From: Enterococcus sp. MMGLQ5-1 | Lineage (GTDB): Bacteria; Bacillota; Bacilli; Lactobacillales; Streptococcaceae | Length of the DNA: 64,000 nt | Reading direction: 5' to 3' | Assembly (NCBI RefSeq): GCF_013155265.1 | Contig: NZ_JABJXU010000012.1 | Span: forward strand, 23,594 to 87,593 | Shown here: piece after piece, positions 55,635 through 64,000 of the stretch | Layout: every line of letters begins with the position of its first letter | How positions within the stretch are numbered: position 1 is the first letter of the stretch | Notes under the pieces: model-generated | The model's input: the letters and a program-made list of their open reading frames with translations, nothing else | Told to the model about the DNA's origin: nothing | Database searches by the model: none | Made by a program: the position numbers and the translations under genes

Positions 55635-56987
55635 ATGAAAGTAGCTAAATTTGGTGGTAGTTCTCTCGCCAGCACAAAACAATTAAAAAAAGTATTAGAC
55701 ATCGTCAAAAGCGATTCCAAAAGAAAATTTATCGTGGTCTCTGCCCCCGGCAAACGTTCAGGCAAAGACGTCAAGGTTACGGATTCTTTAATTGCTTATT
55801 ACAACGCTTATCGCAAGGGTGAGGATTATGATTATGTGCAAAAACTAATTATTAAACGCTATGAAGATATGGCGAGTGAACTTGGTTTAAATACACCAGT
55901 CATGTTTGATATTGCACAAAATATTCGCGATTTAGCAACACAACCAATTGAAAACAACCGCCATCTATATGATACTTTTCTAGCTGCTGGCGAAAATAAT
56001 AACGCTAAGCTAATTGCTGCTTATTTCCAAGCTGAGGGCTTAGAAGCTCAGTATTTACATCCAAAAGACGCTGGAATCATTGTATCTGATGAGCCGGGTA
56101 ATGCGCGTATCTTGCAGGAGGCTTACGATCAAATCAATTACTTAAATCATATTGAGGGCATCGTTGTTATTCCCGGTTTCTTTGGTGTTACTAAAGAAGG
56201 CAATATTTGTACCTTCTCACGTGGCGGTTCTGATATTACTGGTTCAATCGTCGCGGCTGGTGTTAAGGCAAGTCTTTATGAAAACTTTACTGATGTTGAT
56301 GGCATTTTTGCAGCTCACCCAGGTATTGTCGATAATCCACACTCAATTTCTGAGCTAACTTATCGTGAAATGCGTGAATTAGCCTATTCTGGCTTTTCAG
56401 TATTGCATGATGAAGCATTAATTCCCGCTTATCGTGCTCAGGTACCCGTTGTCATTAAAAATACGAACAATCCGAGTCACCCAGGTACCAAGATTAATTT
56501 GAAGCATACCGAAAAGGTCGGTGCAGTCGTTGGGATTGCAAGTGATGATGGTTTTGCCAGTATTAATATTACAAAATATTTAATGAACCGTGAAATTGGC
56601 TTTGGGCGCAAAATTTTAAGCGAGCTTGAAAAATTAGGCATTCGCTTTGAGCATATGCCATCTGGCATTGATGACCTATCGGTTGTAGTCAGAGAACGTG
56701 AATTGTCACCAGAAATCGAAAGTACGCTAATTGAGCGCTTAACAGCAATTTTAGATCCTGATGATATCCATATCGAGCATGGCTTATCCATTATTATGAT
56801 TGTTGGCGAAGGCATGAAGCGTCATATTGGCGTAACTGCCGTTGGTACAACTGCTCTTTCTAAAAAAGGCATTAATCTCGAAATCATTAATCAAGGCTCA
56901 TCAGAGGTTTCAGTTATGTTCGGTATTAAAAAAGAAAATGAGCATGATGCCGTTGAAGCACTTTATGATGCCTATTATAGAAGCTAA
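55635..56987 (+). CDS. Aspartate kinase
   Basis: This 450-residue enzyme phosphorylates Asp, opening the Lys/Thr/Met and diaminopimelate branch. It has KFGGSSLA (residues 5-12), FSRGGSDITGS, the ENFTDVDGI region and two C-terminal ACT domains (about 310-450). ATG 55635 with SD AAAGGAG is chosen over the earlier in-frame codon. No lysine riboswitch was found in the short leader. Single locus here, so lysC/thrA class is left open. Confidence 0.94.
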   Translation: MKVAKFGGSSLASTKQLKKVLDIVKSDSKRKFIVVSAPGKRSGKDVKVTDSLIAYYNAYRKGEDYDYVQKLIIKRYEDMASELGLNTPVMFDIAQNIRDLATQPIENNRHLYDTFLAAGENNNAKLIAAYFQAEGLEAQYLHPKDAGIIVSDEPGNARILQEAYDQINYLNHIEGIVVIPGFFGVTKEGNICTFSRGGSDITGSIVAAGVKASLYENFTDVDGIFAAHPGIVDNPHSISELTYREMRELAYSGFSVLHDEALIPAYRAQVPVVIKNTNNPSHPGTKINLKHTEKVGAVVGIASDDGFASINITKYLMNREIGFGRKILSELEKLGIRFEHMPSGIDDLSVVVRERELSPEIESTLIERLTAILDPDDIHIEHGLSIIMIVGEGMKRHIGVTAVGTTALSKKGINLEIINQGSSEVSVMFGIKKENEHDAVEALYDAYYRS

Positions 56988-57017
56988 GCAATCGTTTATC
57001 TAAAAAGGGGGATAAAA

Positions 57018-57512
57018 ATGAGGCGGAAGGACAGAGAAGTATCTGATTTTTCACAAATTAAACAGCTCGTTAAAAATTGCCATGTCGTTAGAATTGCTTT
57101 ATTTGATGAAGAATACCCGTATATTGTTCCAGTTAATTTTGGCAATATATGGGAGGGTGAGCAGCTCAAGCTTTACGTGCACGGTGCTCGGCAAGGAAAA
57201 AAAATTAGTTTAATTAATGTCAATTCTGCCGTTGCAATTGAGATGGACGATAAGCATCAACTGATTGAAACAGGAGATATCGCCGAGGATTATAGTTATG
57301 CATATCAGAGTTTAATCGGCTTTGGACACGCTAAAATAATAACTGATTTAGAACAGAAGAAAATCGCATTGAACGCTCTAATGGAACATGAAACTGGTCG
57401 CTCATTACCAGATTTCAATCCAGTTCCCGAGCGAGTAATTAAAGCAACCGCAATTATTGAAATCACTCTTGATCGCTATACAATGAAGGCACATGAAATG
57501 CCGAAAATGTAA
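57018..57512 (+). CDS. Pyridoxamine 5'-phosphate oxidase-family FMN-binding protein
   Basis: This 164-residue split-barrel flavoprotein of the NimA-like group starts MRRKDREVSDF and contains YPYIVPVNFG, LYVHGARQGKK and SLIGFGHAKII. Such proteins bind FMN and may reduce small aromatics or act in redox homeostasis; substrate unknown. SD AAAGGGGG. A family 3 repeat begins seven bases after the stop. Confidence 0.88.
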   Translation: MRRKDREVSDFSQIKQLVKNCHVVRIALFDEEYPYIVPVNFGNIWEGEQLKLYVHGARQGKKISLINVNSAVAIEMDDKHQLIETGDIAEDYSYAYQSLIGFGHAKIITDLEQKKIALNALMEHETGRSLPDFNPVPERVIKATAIIEITLDRYTMKAHEMPKM

Positions 57513-57518
57513 GGTATT

Positions 57519-57791
57519 AATCGATCCTTTGAAATAAGTTTTTCAAGCGCCTCTTGGTTGCTTGAATTAAAGTACCTCACAAAAAAGGTGTTTTGCAAAA
57601 AATGCAAAACACCTTTTTTGCGAGAAGCGGCAAAAAAACGTAGTAAACAAAGAATTAGAAGTCCTTTTACCTCATTTATTATCGCAACACTCATAACTCT
57701 CAGCCATGCTGTAGCGATAAATAGATAACACCTCTTCTTCTAATTCTGTGGAACGAAGCTGCTTCTGACGATGTCACTAATCTAGCTTCAA
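57519..57791. repeat. Dispersed repeat, family 3, copy B
   Basis: This 273-bp partner of 46515-46779 has about 80% similarity outside the hairpin. Its hairpin is at the same place, but the stem is a different sequence: 17 perfect pairs, AAAAAAGGTGTTTTGCA (57581-57597) with its complement (57603-57619). It ends in CTAATCTAGCTTCAA inside the truncated aminotransferase frame. Confidence 0.75.
57581..57619. terminator. Strong bidirectional hairpin terminator within the family 3 repeat
   Basis: 17-bp perfect stem, 5-nt A loop, six A before and six T after. It serves the FMN-protein gene (plus) and the truncated gene (minus). Confidence 0.85.
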
Positions 57792-57977
57792 AGGCTTGAC
57801 AACATTCATATTGACTAATTGACTTGACATATCCGTGTAACGTGTCCCAGCCTCATCATAAAAATAAATACCCTCCGCTTTAGATACGACAATTGGGTCA
57901 AGACCCTTTTGTTTACTCCACGTTGTTAAAATATAGTCTTTCTGATATTCTTTGATTTGTTCATCTGAAATTGTCAT
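57777..57977 (-). pseudogene. 5' remnant of a class III aminotransferase gene
   Basis: 66 codons remain. Residues 1-55 match the start of class III (omega) aminotransferases (YILTTWSKQKGL, AEGIYFYDEAGTRYTDMSSQ, LVNMN). The expected GH.P..V region and the whole PLP domain are missing. After VNMN the frame runs into a family 3 repeat, which gives KPLKLD and the stop TAG. The SD and start are intact, so a short peptide may still be made, but the enzyme is lost. Confidence 0.8.
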
Positions 57978-58154
57978 CTTAAGCCTCCATTATTTATAAT
58001 AAATTAATTATAAATTCAATCATCAAAGCTCAGTATCATCATCTCGATAAATTTTTTTAGTCTGGAGCACAAAGTTAAAATTTAAGATAGAAATATCACA
58101 AATAAGCAACTCTCAAATATTAATAATATATTTTGTTAATATTTAATTTATTTT

Positions 58155-58163
58155 TGCTATAAT
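58155..58163 (+). promoter_or_regulatory. Extended -10 promoter of sstT
   Basis: TGC-TATAAT, 34 bp before the GTG start. The -35 is poor. Confidence 0.55.
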
Positions 58164-58197
58164 AATATAGGTTAAATTGTATATTTAGGAGTGTAAT

Positions 58198-59451
58198 GTG
58201 AAAATATTAAAATTATGGCAAAAATTATCGTTGATTCAGCAAATTAGTATTGGTATTTTAATCGGCATAATATTAGGAATCGTTGTCCCAAAATGGACCG
58301 TTATCTCAATCTTGGGAGACTTATTTATCGGGGCACTTAAAGCAATCGCACCATTACTCGTTTTCTTCTTAATTATTGCATCGTTAGCAAAGCATCAAAA
58401 GGGTAGCAAAACACATATGAAAAGTGTCATTATTCTATACGGCTTAGCGACCTTTGTTGCTGCCTTAGTCGCTGTTTTGGCGTGCTATATCTTTCCCGTC
58501 AATCTTGTTTTACCCAATGCGGTTACCGGACAGCAAGCACCTGATAATTTGAAAGATATTTTAACTGGTATTTTAACCGATGCCGTCAGTAATCCCTTAC
58601 AGGCAATTATGGAGGGAAGCTATCTTTCAATTCTATTCTGGGGCTGCTTAATTGGCCTATGCCTGAGAGCAGCTAGTGAAACAACCAAAAAGGTCATTTC
58701 AGATTTATCGGACACTATCTCAAATGTTGTTCAAATCATCATTCAATTTGCACCACTTGGTATTACAGGACTTGTTTACAATTCACTTGTCGAGGTTGGT
58801 ATCAAAGGAATGGCAGAGTATTTTAAAATTATTTTATTGGTGGTCGGCACGATGCTCTTTGTATCTTTTGTTATCTATCCGCTGATGGTTTTTATCCTAT
58901 TACGGCAAAATCCATTTCCATTAACCTTTTACACAATGAAGGAAAGCGGCATCCCTGCTTTCTTTACGCGTAGCTCGGCAGTTAATATTCCAATCAATAT
59001 GGAGCTTTGTGCAAAGCTAGGCTTAAATAAAGAATCCTATGCCATCTCAATTCCCTTGGGAGCGACGGCGAATAGTGGTGGGGCGGCGATGACAATCTCT
59101 ATCATGACCTTATCAACTGCTCACACACTTGGTATGGAGATTCCATTCACACTCGCCTTTTTACTATGCTTACTTTCGGCAATTTCGGCCACAGGTGTGT
59201 CAGGCATCGCTGGGGGTAGCTTATTATTAATTCCACTCGCTTGTAGTCTATTTAATATTTCAAACGATGTTGCGATGCAGGTCGTAGGTGTCGGTTTTGT
59301 AATTGGTGTGATTCAAGACTCAGTTGAAACTGCTGTTAATTCGGCAAGTGATTTGCTATTTGCAGCAACAGCAGAATTTTATGACCTGAAAAAAGAAGGT
59401 CGACCAGTTAATATTAATGAGCGTGTCAAAATTGCTAAACAAAAACGTTAA
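58198..59451 (+). CDS. sstT: Serine/threonine:Na+ symporter SstT
   Basis: This 417-residue DAACS-family transporter has about nine TM helices plus re-entrant loops. Seen: the Ser-rich SSAVNIPINM, PLGATANSGGAAM (Na+/substrate region), and TGVSGIAGGSLLLIPLA near the end. SstT takes up Ser/Thr with sodium; the pattern fits it better than GltP/GltT. GTG start with SD AGGAG. Confidence 0.92.
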   Translation: MKILKLWQKLSLIQQISIGILIGIILGIVVPKWTVISILGDLFIGALKAIAPLLVFFLIIASLAKHQKGSKTHMKSVIILYGLATFVAALVAVLACYIFPVNLVLPNAVTGQQAPDNLKDILTGILTDAVSNPLQAIMEGSYLSILFWGCLIGLCLRAASETTKKVISDLSDTISNVVQIIIQFAPLGITGLVYNSLVEVGIKGMAEYFKIILLVVGTMLFVSFVIYPLMVFILLRQNPFPLTFYTMKESGIPAFFTRSSAVNIPINMELCAKLGLNKESYAISIPLGATANSGGAAMTISIMTLSTAHTLGMEIPFTLAFLLCLLSAISATGVSGIAGGSLLLIPLACSLFNISNDVAMQVVGVGFVIGVIQDSVETAVNSASDLLFAATAEFYDLKKEGRPVNINERVKIAKQKR

Positions 59452-59457
59452 AAATCA

Positions 59458-59500
59458 CAAGGCAAATCTGACATAGAAATGTTAGATTTGCCTTGCTTGT
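59458..59500 (+). terminator. Terminator of sstT
   Basis: CAAGGCAAATCT / AGATTTGCCTTG: perfect 12-bp stem extended by ACAT/ATGT inside, then CTTGTTTAT. Confidence 0.8.
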
Positions 59501-59521
59501 TTATACCTAAAAATTAAACAA

Positions 59522-59552
59522 AAAAGGACAACATTCAAAAATGTCATCCTTT
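59522..59552 (-). terminator. Terminator of ahpF
   Basis: AAAGGA-ca-ACATT-caaa-AATGT-ca-TCCTTT hairpin, T-rich on the minus strand. Confidence 0.75.
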
Positions 59553-59564
59553 AATAAAGTTAGC

Positions 59565-61097
59565 TTAAAATTTAGTTCTGATTGAGTAATCAAATGCCCC
59601 TAAGGCTGCAGTTGCGCCAGAGCCCATCGAAATAATAATCTGTTTATAAGCACTATCTGTGCAATCACCCGCTGCAAAAACGCCTTCAAGACTAGTTGTA
59701 CCACGCTTGTCAACGATGATTTCACCACGTTCGTTCCGTTCAACCGTTTCTGGTAGCCATTCTGTATTTGGAACCAAACCAATCAAAATAAAGACACCCT
59801 CTAAATCCAAATGATGCGTTTCATTACTTTCACGATCTGTATAGGTAATACCATTAACTTGATCAGTTCCAGTAATCTCCTGAGTTGCAACATTCGTTAA
59901 AACAGTCACATTAGGCAGCTCTTTTAAGCGATCTTGCAAGACCTGATCTGCTTTTAATTCTGGTAAAAATTCAAGGACATAAACATGATTGGTCATGTTC
60001 GCCAAGTCAATCGCCGCTTCAATACCTGAATTACCACCACCTATTACAGCTACTGATTTCCCTGCAAATAATGGACCATCACAATGCGGACAATAGGCTA
60101 CACCTTTATTTTTGAATTCCTTCTCGCCGGGTACATTGATATTGCGCCATCTTGCACCTGTAGAAATAACTGCTGTTTTGGCTTTTAAGACTGCCCCATT
60201 TTCAAGCTCAACCTCAATCAGACCATTCCGGCGAATATCCTTGGCACGCTGACCTTTCATCACATCAACTTGATATTGTGCAACATGATCTTCAACTTGA
60301 CGCATCAGCTGTGGGCCTTCCGTATAAGGTGTCCCAATCATATTTTCAATCCCCAAAGTTTCAAGGACCTGACCACCAAAGGTATCAACAACCATGCCGG
60401 TCTTAATTCCTTTACGGGCAGAATAAATTGCTGCACTACCGCCAGCAGGCCCACCACCAATAATTAAGGCATCAAAGACTGGTTTTTCTTCAAATTCTTC
60501 TGCACCCTTGGCACCAGCTACAGCTTCTACTAATTGATCAACCGTCATTCGACCGCTTGAAAATTCCTCACCATTTAAGAAGACTGTCGGTACTGCCATG
60601 ATTTTTTTATCATCAATTTCATTTTGGAACATGCCACCTTCAACCATAGTATGACTGATTTTAGGATTGATAATTGAAAAAATATTCAAGGCTTGGACAA
60701 CATCAGGACAGTTATGACAAGTCAAGCTAACATATGTCTCAAAATTTAATGCCTTATCGACTGCTTGAATTCGTTTGATGACTTCATCGTCAACCTTCGG
60801 TGCACGCCCGCTCACCTGAAGCAACGCAAGAATAAACGAAGTAAATTCATGCCCCATTGGTAAGCCCGCAAAAACAACACCACTTTGCTTAGCTGGTTGA
60901 TTCACTTCAAAGCTAGGTGTTCTAGCTAAGCTTGATTTTTCAAGTGATAGACGTGGACTCATTGCAACTACTTCTTCCAAAAAGTCAGCCACCTTCTTTG
61001 AGCTATCACTATCATCCAAGCTTGCCTTAAAAACAATATCTGACTCCAATAGCTCTAAATACTGTGCTAATTGTACCTTTGTATCTGAATCAAACAA
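59565..61097 (-). CDS. ahpF: Alkyl hydroperoxide reductase subunit F
   Basis: This 510-residue FAD disulfide reductase recharges AhpC with NADH. It has an N-terminal tandem thioredoxin-like domain (about 1-195) with CHNC, FAD-binding GGGPAGGSAAIY (about 215), the redox CPHC and NAD-binding GGGNSGIEAAID, ending AAGDCTDS...GSGATAALGAFDY. The start is TTG 61097 behind GGAAAGGAG, giving the usual streptococcal length; the longer reading would include the SD. ahpC lies upstream with a 207-bp gap. Confidence 0.95.
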   Translation of the reverse strand: MFDSDTKVQLAQYLELLESDIVFKASLDDSDSSKKVADFLEEVVAMSPRLSLEKSSLARTPSFEVNQPAKQSGVVFAGLPMGHEFTSFILALLQVSGRAPKVDDEVIKRIQAVDKALNFETYVSLTCHNCPDVVQALNIFSIINPKISHTMVEGGMFQNEIDDKKIMAVPTVFLNGEEFSSGRMTVDQLVEAVAGAKGAEEFEEKPVFDALIIGGGPAGGSAAIYSARKGIKTGMVVDTFGGQVLETLGIENMIGTPYTEGPQLMRQVEDHVAQYQVDVMKGQRAKDIRRNGLIEVELENGAVLKAKTAVISTGARWRNINVPGEKEFKNKGVAYCPHCDGPLFAGKSVAVIGGGNSGIEAAIDLANMTNHVYVLEFLPELKADQVLQDRLKELPNVTVLTNVATQEITGTDQVNGITYTDRESNETHHLDLEGVFILIGLVPNTEWLPETVERNERGEIIVDKRGTTSLEGVFAAGDCTDSAYKQIIISMGSGATAALGAFDYSIRTKF

Positions 61098-61304
61098 AAT
61101 AAAACTCCTTTCCAAAAAGCTAAAACAACCACGTGATTACGTGCTAAAATACTTTAGAAAAACTAATAGCAGCGTACCTAAACAATGGTCCTTAAAGCAA
61201 TCTTCCCTAAGAGAAAGGAACACAATGACTGATTTTCCGATAATCATAAACAAGTGTCCCTCTCATTGATATTAAATTAAGTAATTATTAATTAGAATTA
61301 GCGA

Positions 61305-61868
61305 TTAAATTTTTCCTACTAAATCAAAGCTAGGTTTTAAGGTTTCGCCATCCTCTTTCCATTTCGCAGGACAAACTTCACCTGGATGTGTACGGACGTA
61401 TTGTCCAGCACGAATTTTATCAATTAGCGTGCTTGCATCACGTCCAATACCATCTGCATTGATTTCAAGTGCCTGAACCACGCCATCAGGATCGATGATA
61501 AATGTGCCACGTTGCGCCAATCCTGCTTCTTCATCTAAAACCTCAAAAATACGCGAGATATGATGAGATGGGTCACCAATCATTGTGTACTCAATTTTAC
61601 CAATGGCATCTGAAGTATCATGCCAAGCTTTATGAGTAAAGTGTGTATCCGTTGAAACAGAATAAACTTCAACATCTAAGCCCTTTAATGTTGCATATTG
61701 CTCTTGTAAGTCTTCTAGCTCTGTTGGACAAACAAAAGTAAAGTCAGCAGGATAAAAGCAAACAATACTCCATTTTCCTTTTAAATCTTCATTTGTTACA
61801 GTTTTAAATTCACCTTTATGGTATGCTTCTGCTGTAAATTCTTCAACCGTTTTTCCAATTAATGACAT
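61305..61868 (-). CDS. ahpC: Alkyl hydroperoxide reductase subunit C (peroxiredoxin)
   Basis: This 187-residue typical 2-Cys peroxiredoxin has the peroxidatic Cys in [12 protein letters not shown] (about residue 47) and the resolving Cys in GEVCPAKW (about 166). It reduces H2O2, organic peroxides and peroxynitrite, and is recycled by AhpF. SD TGGAGG. The 207-bp gap to ahpF holds no clear terminator, so the genes are probably partly co-transcribed. Confidence 0.97.
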   Translation of the reverse strand: MSLIGKTVEEFTAEAYHKGEFKTVTNEDLKGKWSIVCFYPADFTFVCPTELEDLQEQYATLKGLDVEVYSVSTDTHFTHKAWHDTSDAIGKIEYTMIGDPSHHISRIFEVLDEEAGLAQRGTFIIDPDGVVQALEINADGIGRDASTLIDKIRAGQYVRTHPGEVCPAKWKEDGETLKPSFDLVGKI

Positions 61869-61963
61869 AATTTTCCTCCATAATTTTAATTTTATATAAA
61901 CATTGAAATTGGATAATTCATAAAATTTAATTATTAGTAGTTAATCCAACCTAGTTTTAGTAT

Positions 61964-61981
61964 ATGACAAATTGATGTCAT
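61964..61981. promoter_or_regulatory. Palindrome upstream of ahpC
   Basis: ATGACA-AATTGA-TGTCAT, a 6+6+6 inverted repeat about 100 bp upstream of ahpC. It does not match the PerR box (TTATAAT-N-ATTATAA). It could bind another redox regulator. Weak support. Confidence 0.3.
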
Positions 61982-62124
61982 TGTTAATCAAAATGCTTAT
62001 AAAATAACTAAGGATATTAATATAATGAGCTAATTGCAGTTTTATTTTCAAGAAATACTTTATTATTAAAAATTCTGGTAAAATGATAGATAGATGGTTA
62101 ATTATTTAGAAAGGAATTTAACGC

Positions 62125-62769
62125 ATGGCTTTTGTCTTCTTTGACCTAGATGGCACCTTAACAAATTCACAAGAAGGTATTATTAATTCAATTATCTATA
62201 GCTTAAAAAAATTAAATCGAGAAATTCCAAACGAGAAGATACTTAAAGAAATGATTGGTCCACCATTAATTAATGGTTTTGCCGATATTTTACAAATTCC
62301 CGATGATGAGCTAGAAGCGGCTGTTGCTTTTTATCGAGAATATTTTTCTGAGAAAGGGTTATTTGAAAATCAAGTCTATGCCGGCATTATCGACCTACTC
62401 AAACAACTAACAAAAGAAAATCATGTTTTAGCGGTTGCTACAAGTAAGCCAGAAATTTTTGCTAAAAAAATTTTAAAACATTTTCAATTAGAACAATATT
62501 TCTCGACTATCGTTGGTGCGACACTTGATGGTAGCCAATCACAAAAGGATGAGATTTTAGCTCAGGCAATTTTAAATACTCGGGCAAATAAGAAACAGTC
62601 GGTGATGATTGGTGATCGCAGGCACGATGCGATTGGTGCTAATCATAATCACATTCCATGTATCGGTGTTACTTGGGGGTTTGGCAGTGTTGAAGAGCTT
62701 AAGGAAAATGGTGTCTATCAAATTGCTAATCACCCAAATGAAATCTGGAAATATATTCAGTCAATTTAA
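62125..62769 (+). CDS. HAD-family phosphatase, phosphoglycolate phosphatase-like
   Basis: This 214-residue HAD-IA hydrolase has motif I FFDLDGTLTNS (residues 6-14), motif II VATSKPE, motif III Lys in SQKDEI and motif IV GDRRHDAIGA. The cap domain is helical (about 15-85). All catalytic residues are present, unlike the HAD protein at 47.9 kb. Substrate unproven. An extended -10 (TGG-TAAAAT, about 62076-62084) lies upstream. Confidence 0.9.
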   Translation: MAFVFFDLDGTLTNSQEGIINSIIYSLKKLNREIPNEKILKEMIGPPLINGFADILQIPDDELEAAVAFYREYFSEKGLFENQVYAGIIDLLKQLTKENHVLAVATSKPEIFAKKILKHFQLEQYFSTIVGATLDGSQSQKDEILAQAILNTRANKKQSVMIGDRRHDAIGANHNHIPCIGVTWGFGSVEELKENGVYQIANHPNEIWKYIQSI

Positions 62770-62772
62770 ATT

Positions 62773-62803
62773 AAAACCATTCAATTGGATTGGATGGTTT
62801 TTT
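62773..62803 (+). terminator. Terminator after the HAD gene
   Basis: ACCATTCAA-TTGGA-TTGGATGGT with one mismatch, then six T. A related sequence (ATCCAATTGGGTG) follows. Confidence 0.7.
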
Positions 62804-62874
62804 AACATCCAATTGGGTGTGTTACTTTTTTATTATTTTGGTATATTAATAAAAAAAAGAATCGAGGCAAACGA

Positions 62875-63681
62875 ATGAGCAACGAATTTATTCAAGTCGC
62901 AACAATCGCAGGTAGCGATTCAGATGGCTCAGCAGGCGCACAAGCAGATTTACATAGCTTTTTTAAAAGAGGTGTCTATGGTACAAGTATTTTAGTTGCT
63001 GCGGTTGCAGGAAACAGCTACGCAATTCACGATGCCCACCCTTTCCCAGTCAGCTTTATCGACTCTGAATTTAAAGCACTAGCTGATGATTACCAAATTA
63101 GAGCAGTCAAAACAGGGATGCTTGCAAATACAGAAATTATTAATTGCGTCGCCGATAACTTAGAAAAATATCAATTTGGCCCATTAATTTTAGATCCTGT
63201 AATTATGACTAAATTCGGTGATGAGCTTTTAGAATCAGTTGCTTACGAAACATTAAAAAGTCGCTTAATTCCGATGGCAGAGGTTATCACACCTAATTTT
63301 TTTGAGCAGCAAAAGCTTGCTGAATTAGAAATCAAAACAGATGAGGACGTCATCCAAGCAGCTCGAAAAATAAAAAAACTTGGCGCAAAAAATGTTGTTG
63401 CTAAAGGTAGAAAGCATGAGGAAAAACAGAAAGTAATCCGTGATTTTATTATTTTAGCGGACGGTTCTGAATTCTGGCTAGAAGCCCCCTTTTACCAAAC
63501 GAATCGGATTAACGGTACAGGTGACACCCTGTCTGCAATTATCACTGCTGAAATCGCAAAGGGTGAAAGCATCGAGCAGGCTATCCGCACAGCCAAAAAA
63601 CAAGTCACAAACGCAATTGCCCATCCCATTGCTGTTGGTCATCAATTTGGGCCAATTAATCATTGGCAAATAGAAAGCTAG
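62875..63681 (+). CDS. Pyridoxine/hydroxymethylpyrimidine kinase, PdxK/ThiD type
   Basis: This 268-residue ribokinase-like kinase has the N-terminal AGSDSDGSAGAQADLHSF (about 12-30), AVKTGML, DPVIMTK, ITPNFFE and the anion hole with catalytic Asp NGTGDTLSA (about 213-221). The family phosphorylates pyridoxal or HMP. Bacillus PdxK belongs to the same ThiD-like group, and no thiamine genes are near, so PdxK is slightly favoured. SD is modest (GAGGC). Confidence 0.87.
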   Translation: MSNEFIQVATIAGSDSDGSAGAQADLHSFFKRGVYGTSILVAAVAGNSYAIHDAHPFPVSFIDSEFKALADDYQIRAVKTGMLANTEIINCVADNLEKYQFGPLILDPVIMTKFGDELLESVAYETLKSRLIPMAEVITPNFFEQQKLAELEIKTDEDVIQAARKIKKLGAKNVVAKGRKHEEKQKVIRDFIILADGSEFWLEAPFYQTNRINGTGDTLSAIITAEIAKGESIEQAIRTAKKQVTNAIAHPIAVGHQFGPINHWQIES

Positions 63682-63754
63682 CTAGTAGTAAAAAAAGAGC
63701 TTGGGACAATAGGGGAAGTGCAACTACTTTTTGATACAAAATAAAAAGAGCGAC

Positions 63755-64000
63755 TCAATTTAATCTTGCTGATCGGTATTCGACGGGCGAAAGATACCCT
63801 AATTTGGATAAAATTCTATTATGATTCCAAAAATAGATGTATTTTTCTACAATATCGATTACTCTAGTATTAGAGCCTATCGGCTCTTTTGAGATGTAGA
63901 ACGTTTCTGACTTTAGTGAGGCATGAAACGACTCTATTGGAGCGTTATCTGAAGGTGTACCCTTACGGGACATACTTTGGATAACGTTTTTCTGTTTTAC
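63755..64000 (-). mobile_element. IS3-family transposase, 3' end, continues beyond the window
   Basis: The open frame runs in from the right edge and ends at 63755. It covers the last part of the rve integrase core: SMSRKGTPSDNAPIESFH (with the conserved Asn-Ala-Pro-Glu of the DDE catalytic Glu region), then YFWNHNRILSKLGYLSPVEY. This is OrfB of the IS3/IS150 group. The outer end of the IS should lie between the pdxK-like stop and 63754, near AGCTTGGGACAA (63690-63701). Confidence 0.88.

Overview
The window is about 64 kb of low-GC Firmicute chromosome. The gene set fits Streptococcaceae or a close relative: an 837-residue LeuRS of the streptococcal type, EzrA of 575 residues, PepO of 627, AhpC/AhpF of 187/510, rmlA-rmlC-rmlB without rmlD, a THF riboswitch before folT, and a paired U32 peptidase locus. 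I do not name a genus. No rRNA, tRNA or CRISPR array was seen.

Layout. 1-4.2 kb: two ABC transporter modules and a YtrA-type GntR repressor, read leftward from one strong promoter whose -10 lies in a palindrome. 4.3-7.6 kb: PepO and an M20 amidohydrolase. 7.9-15.6 kb: a rightward accessory operon with an acetyltransferase, an amino-acid ABC importer, a GldA-like dehydrogenase, a HisC-like aminotransferase, a fumarase/aspartase-superfamily lyase and an MmgE/PrpD protein. The last two recall the epimerase-lyase pair that degrades iminodisuccinate, so import and breakdown of an unusual amino-dicarboxylate is my leading hypothesis. 15.8-18.3 kb: leuS. 18.5-25.9 kb: a VTC-domain / DUF4956 / surface beta-helix lipoprotein / GT2-GtrA / NAGPA cluster downstream of an OmpR-type two-component system. 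Three TGTTCA direct repeats 11 bp apart in front of the VTC gene are the likely response-regulator site. 26-28.3 kb: a P1B-4 metal ATPase plus ArsR regulator with a near-ideal palindromic operator.

28.4-35.7 kb: queH, a PAP2 phosphatase, a TIGR01212 radical SAM protein with a ytqB-like methyltransferase, an Lsa-type ABC-F gene behind a probable uORF/attenuator, and ezrA. 35.8-38.4 kb: rmlACB. 38.6-41.9 kb: an alpha/beta hydrolase and mprF. 41.9-44.9 kb: a D-amino-acid aminotransferase, an ArsC/Spx-like protein and RodA. 45.1-49.1 kb: purA, riboswitch-controlled folT, a HAD protein and an alpha carbonic anhydrase. 49.3-51.9 kb: a secreted class A beta-lactamase-like protein and a membrane protein. 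53.2-57.5 kb: two U32 proteins, aspartate kinase and an FMN-binding protein. 57.8-64 kb: a truncated aminotransferase, SstT, AhpF/AhpC, a HAD phosphatase, a PdxK-type kinase and the end of an IS3-family element.

The gene-poor gaps are not empty. They hold at least three families of short dispersed repeats (MITE-like). One family ends in terminator-like hairpins, one has terminal inverted repeats around TAAATCAGC, and one keeps a long hairpin at the same place although the stem sequence differs between copies. One copy supplies the stop codon of the truncated aminotransferase.
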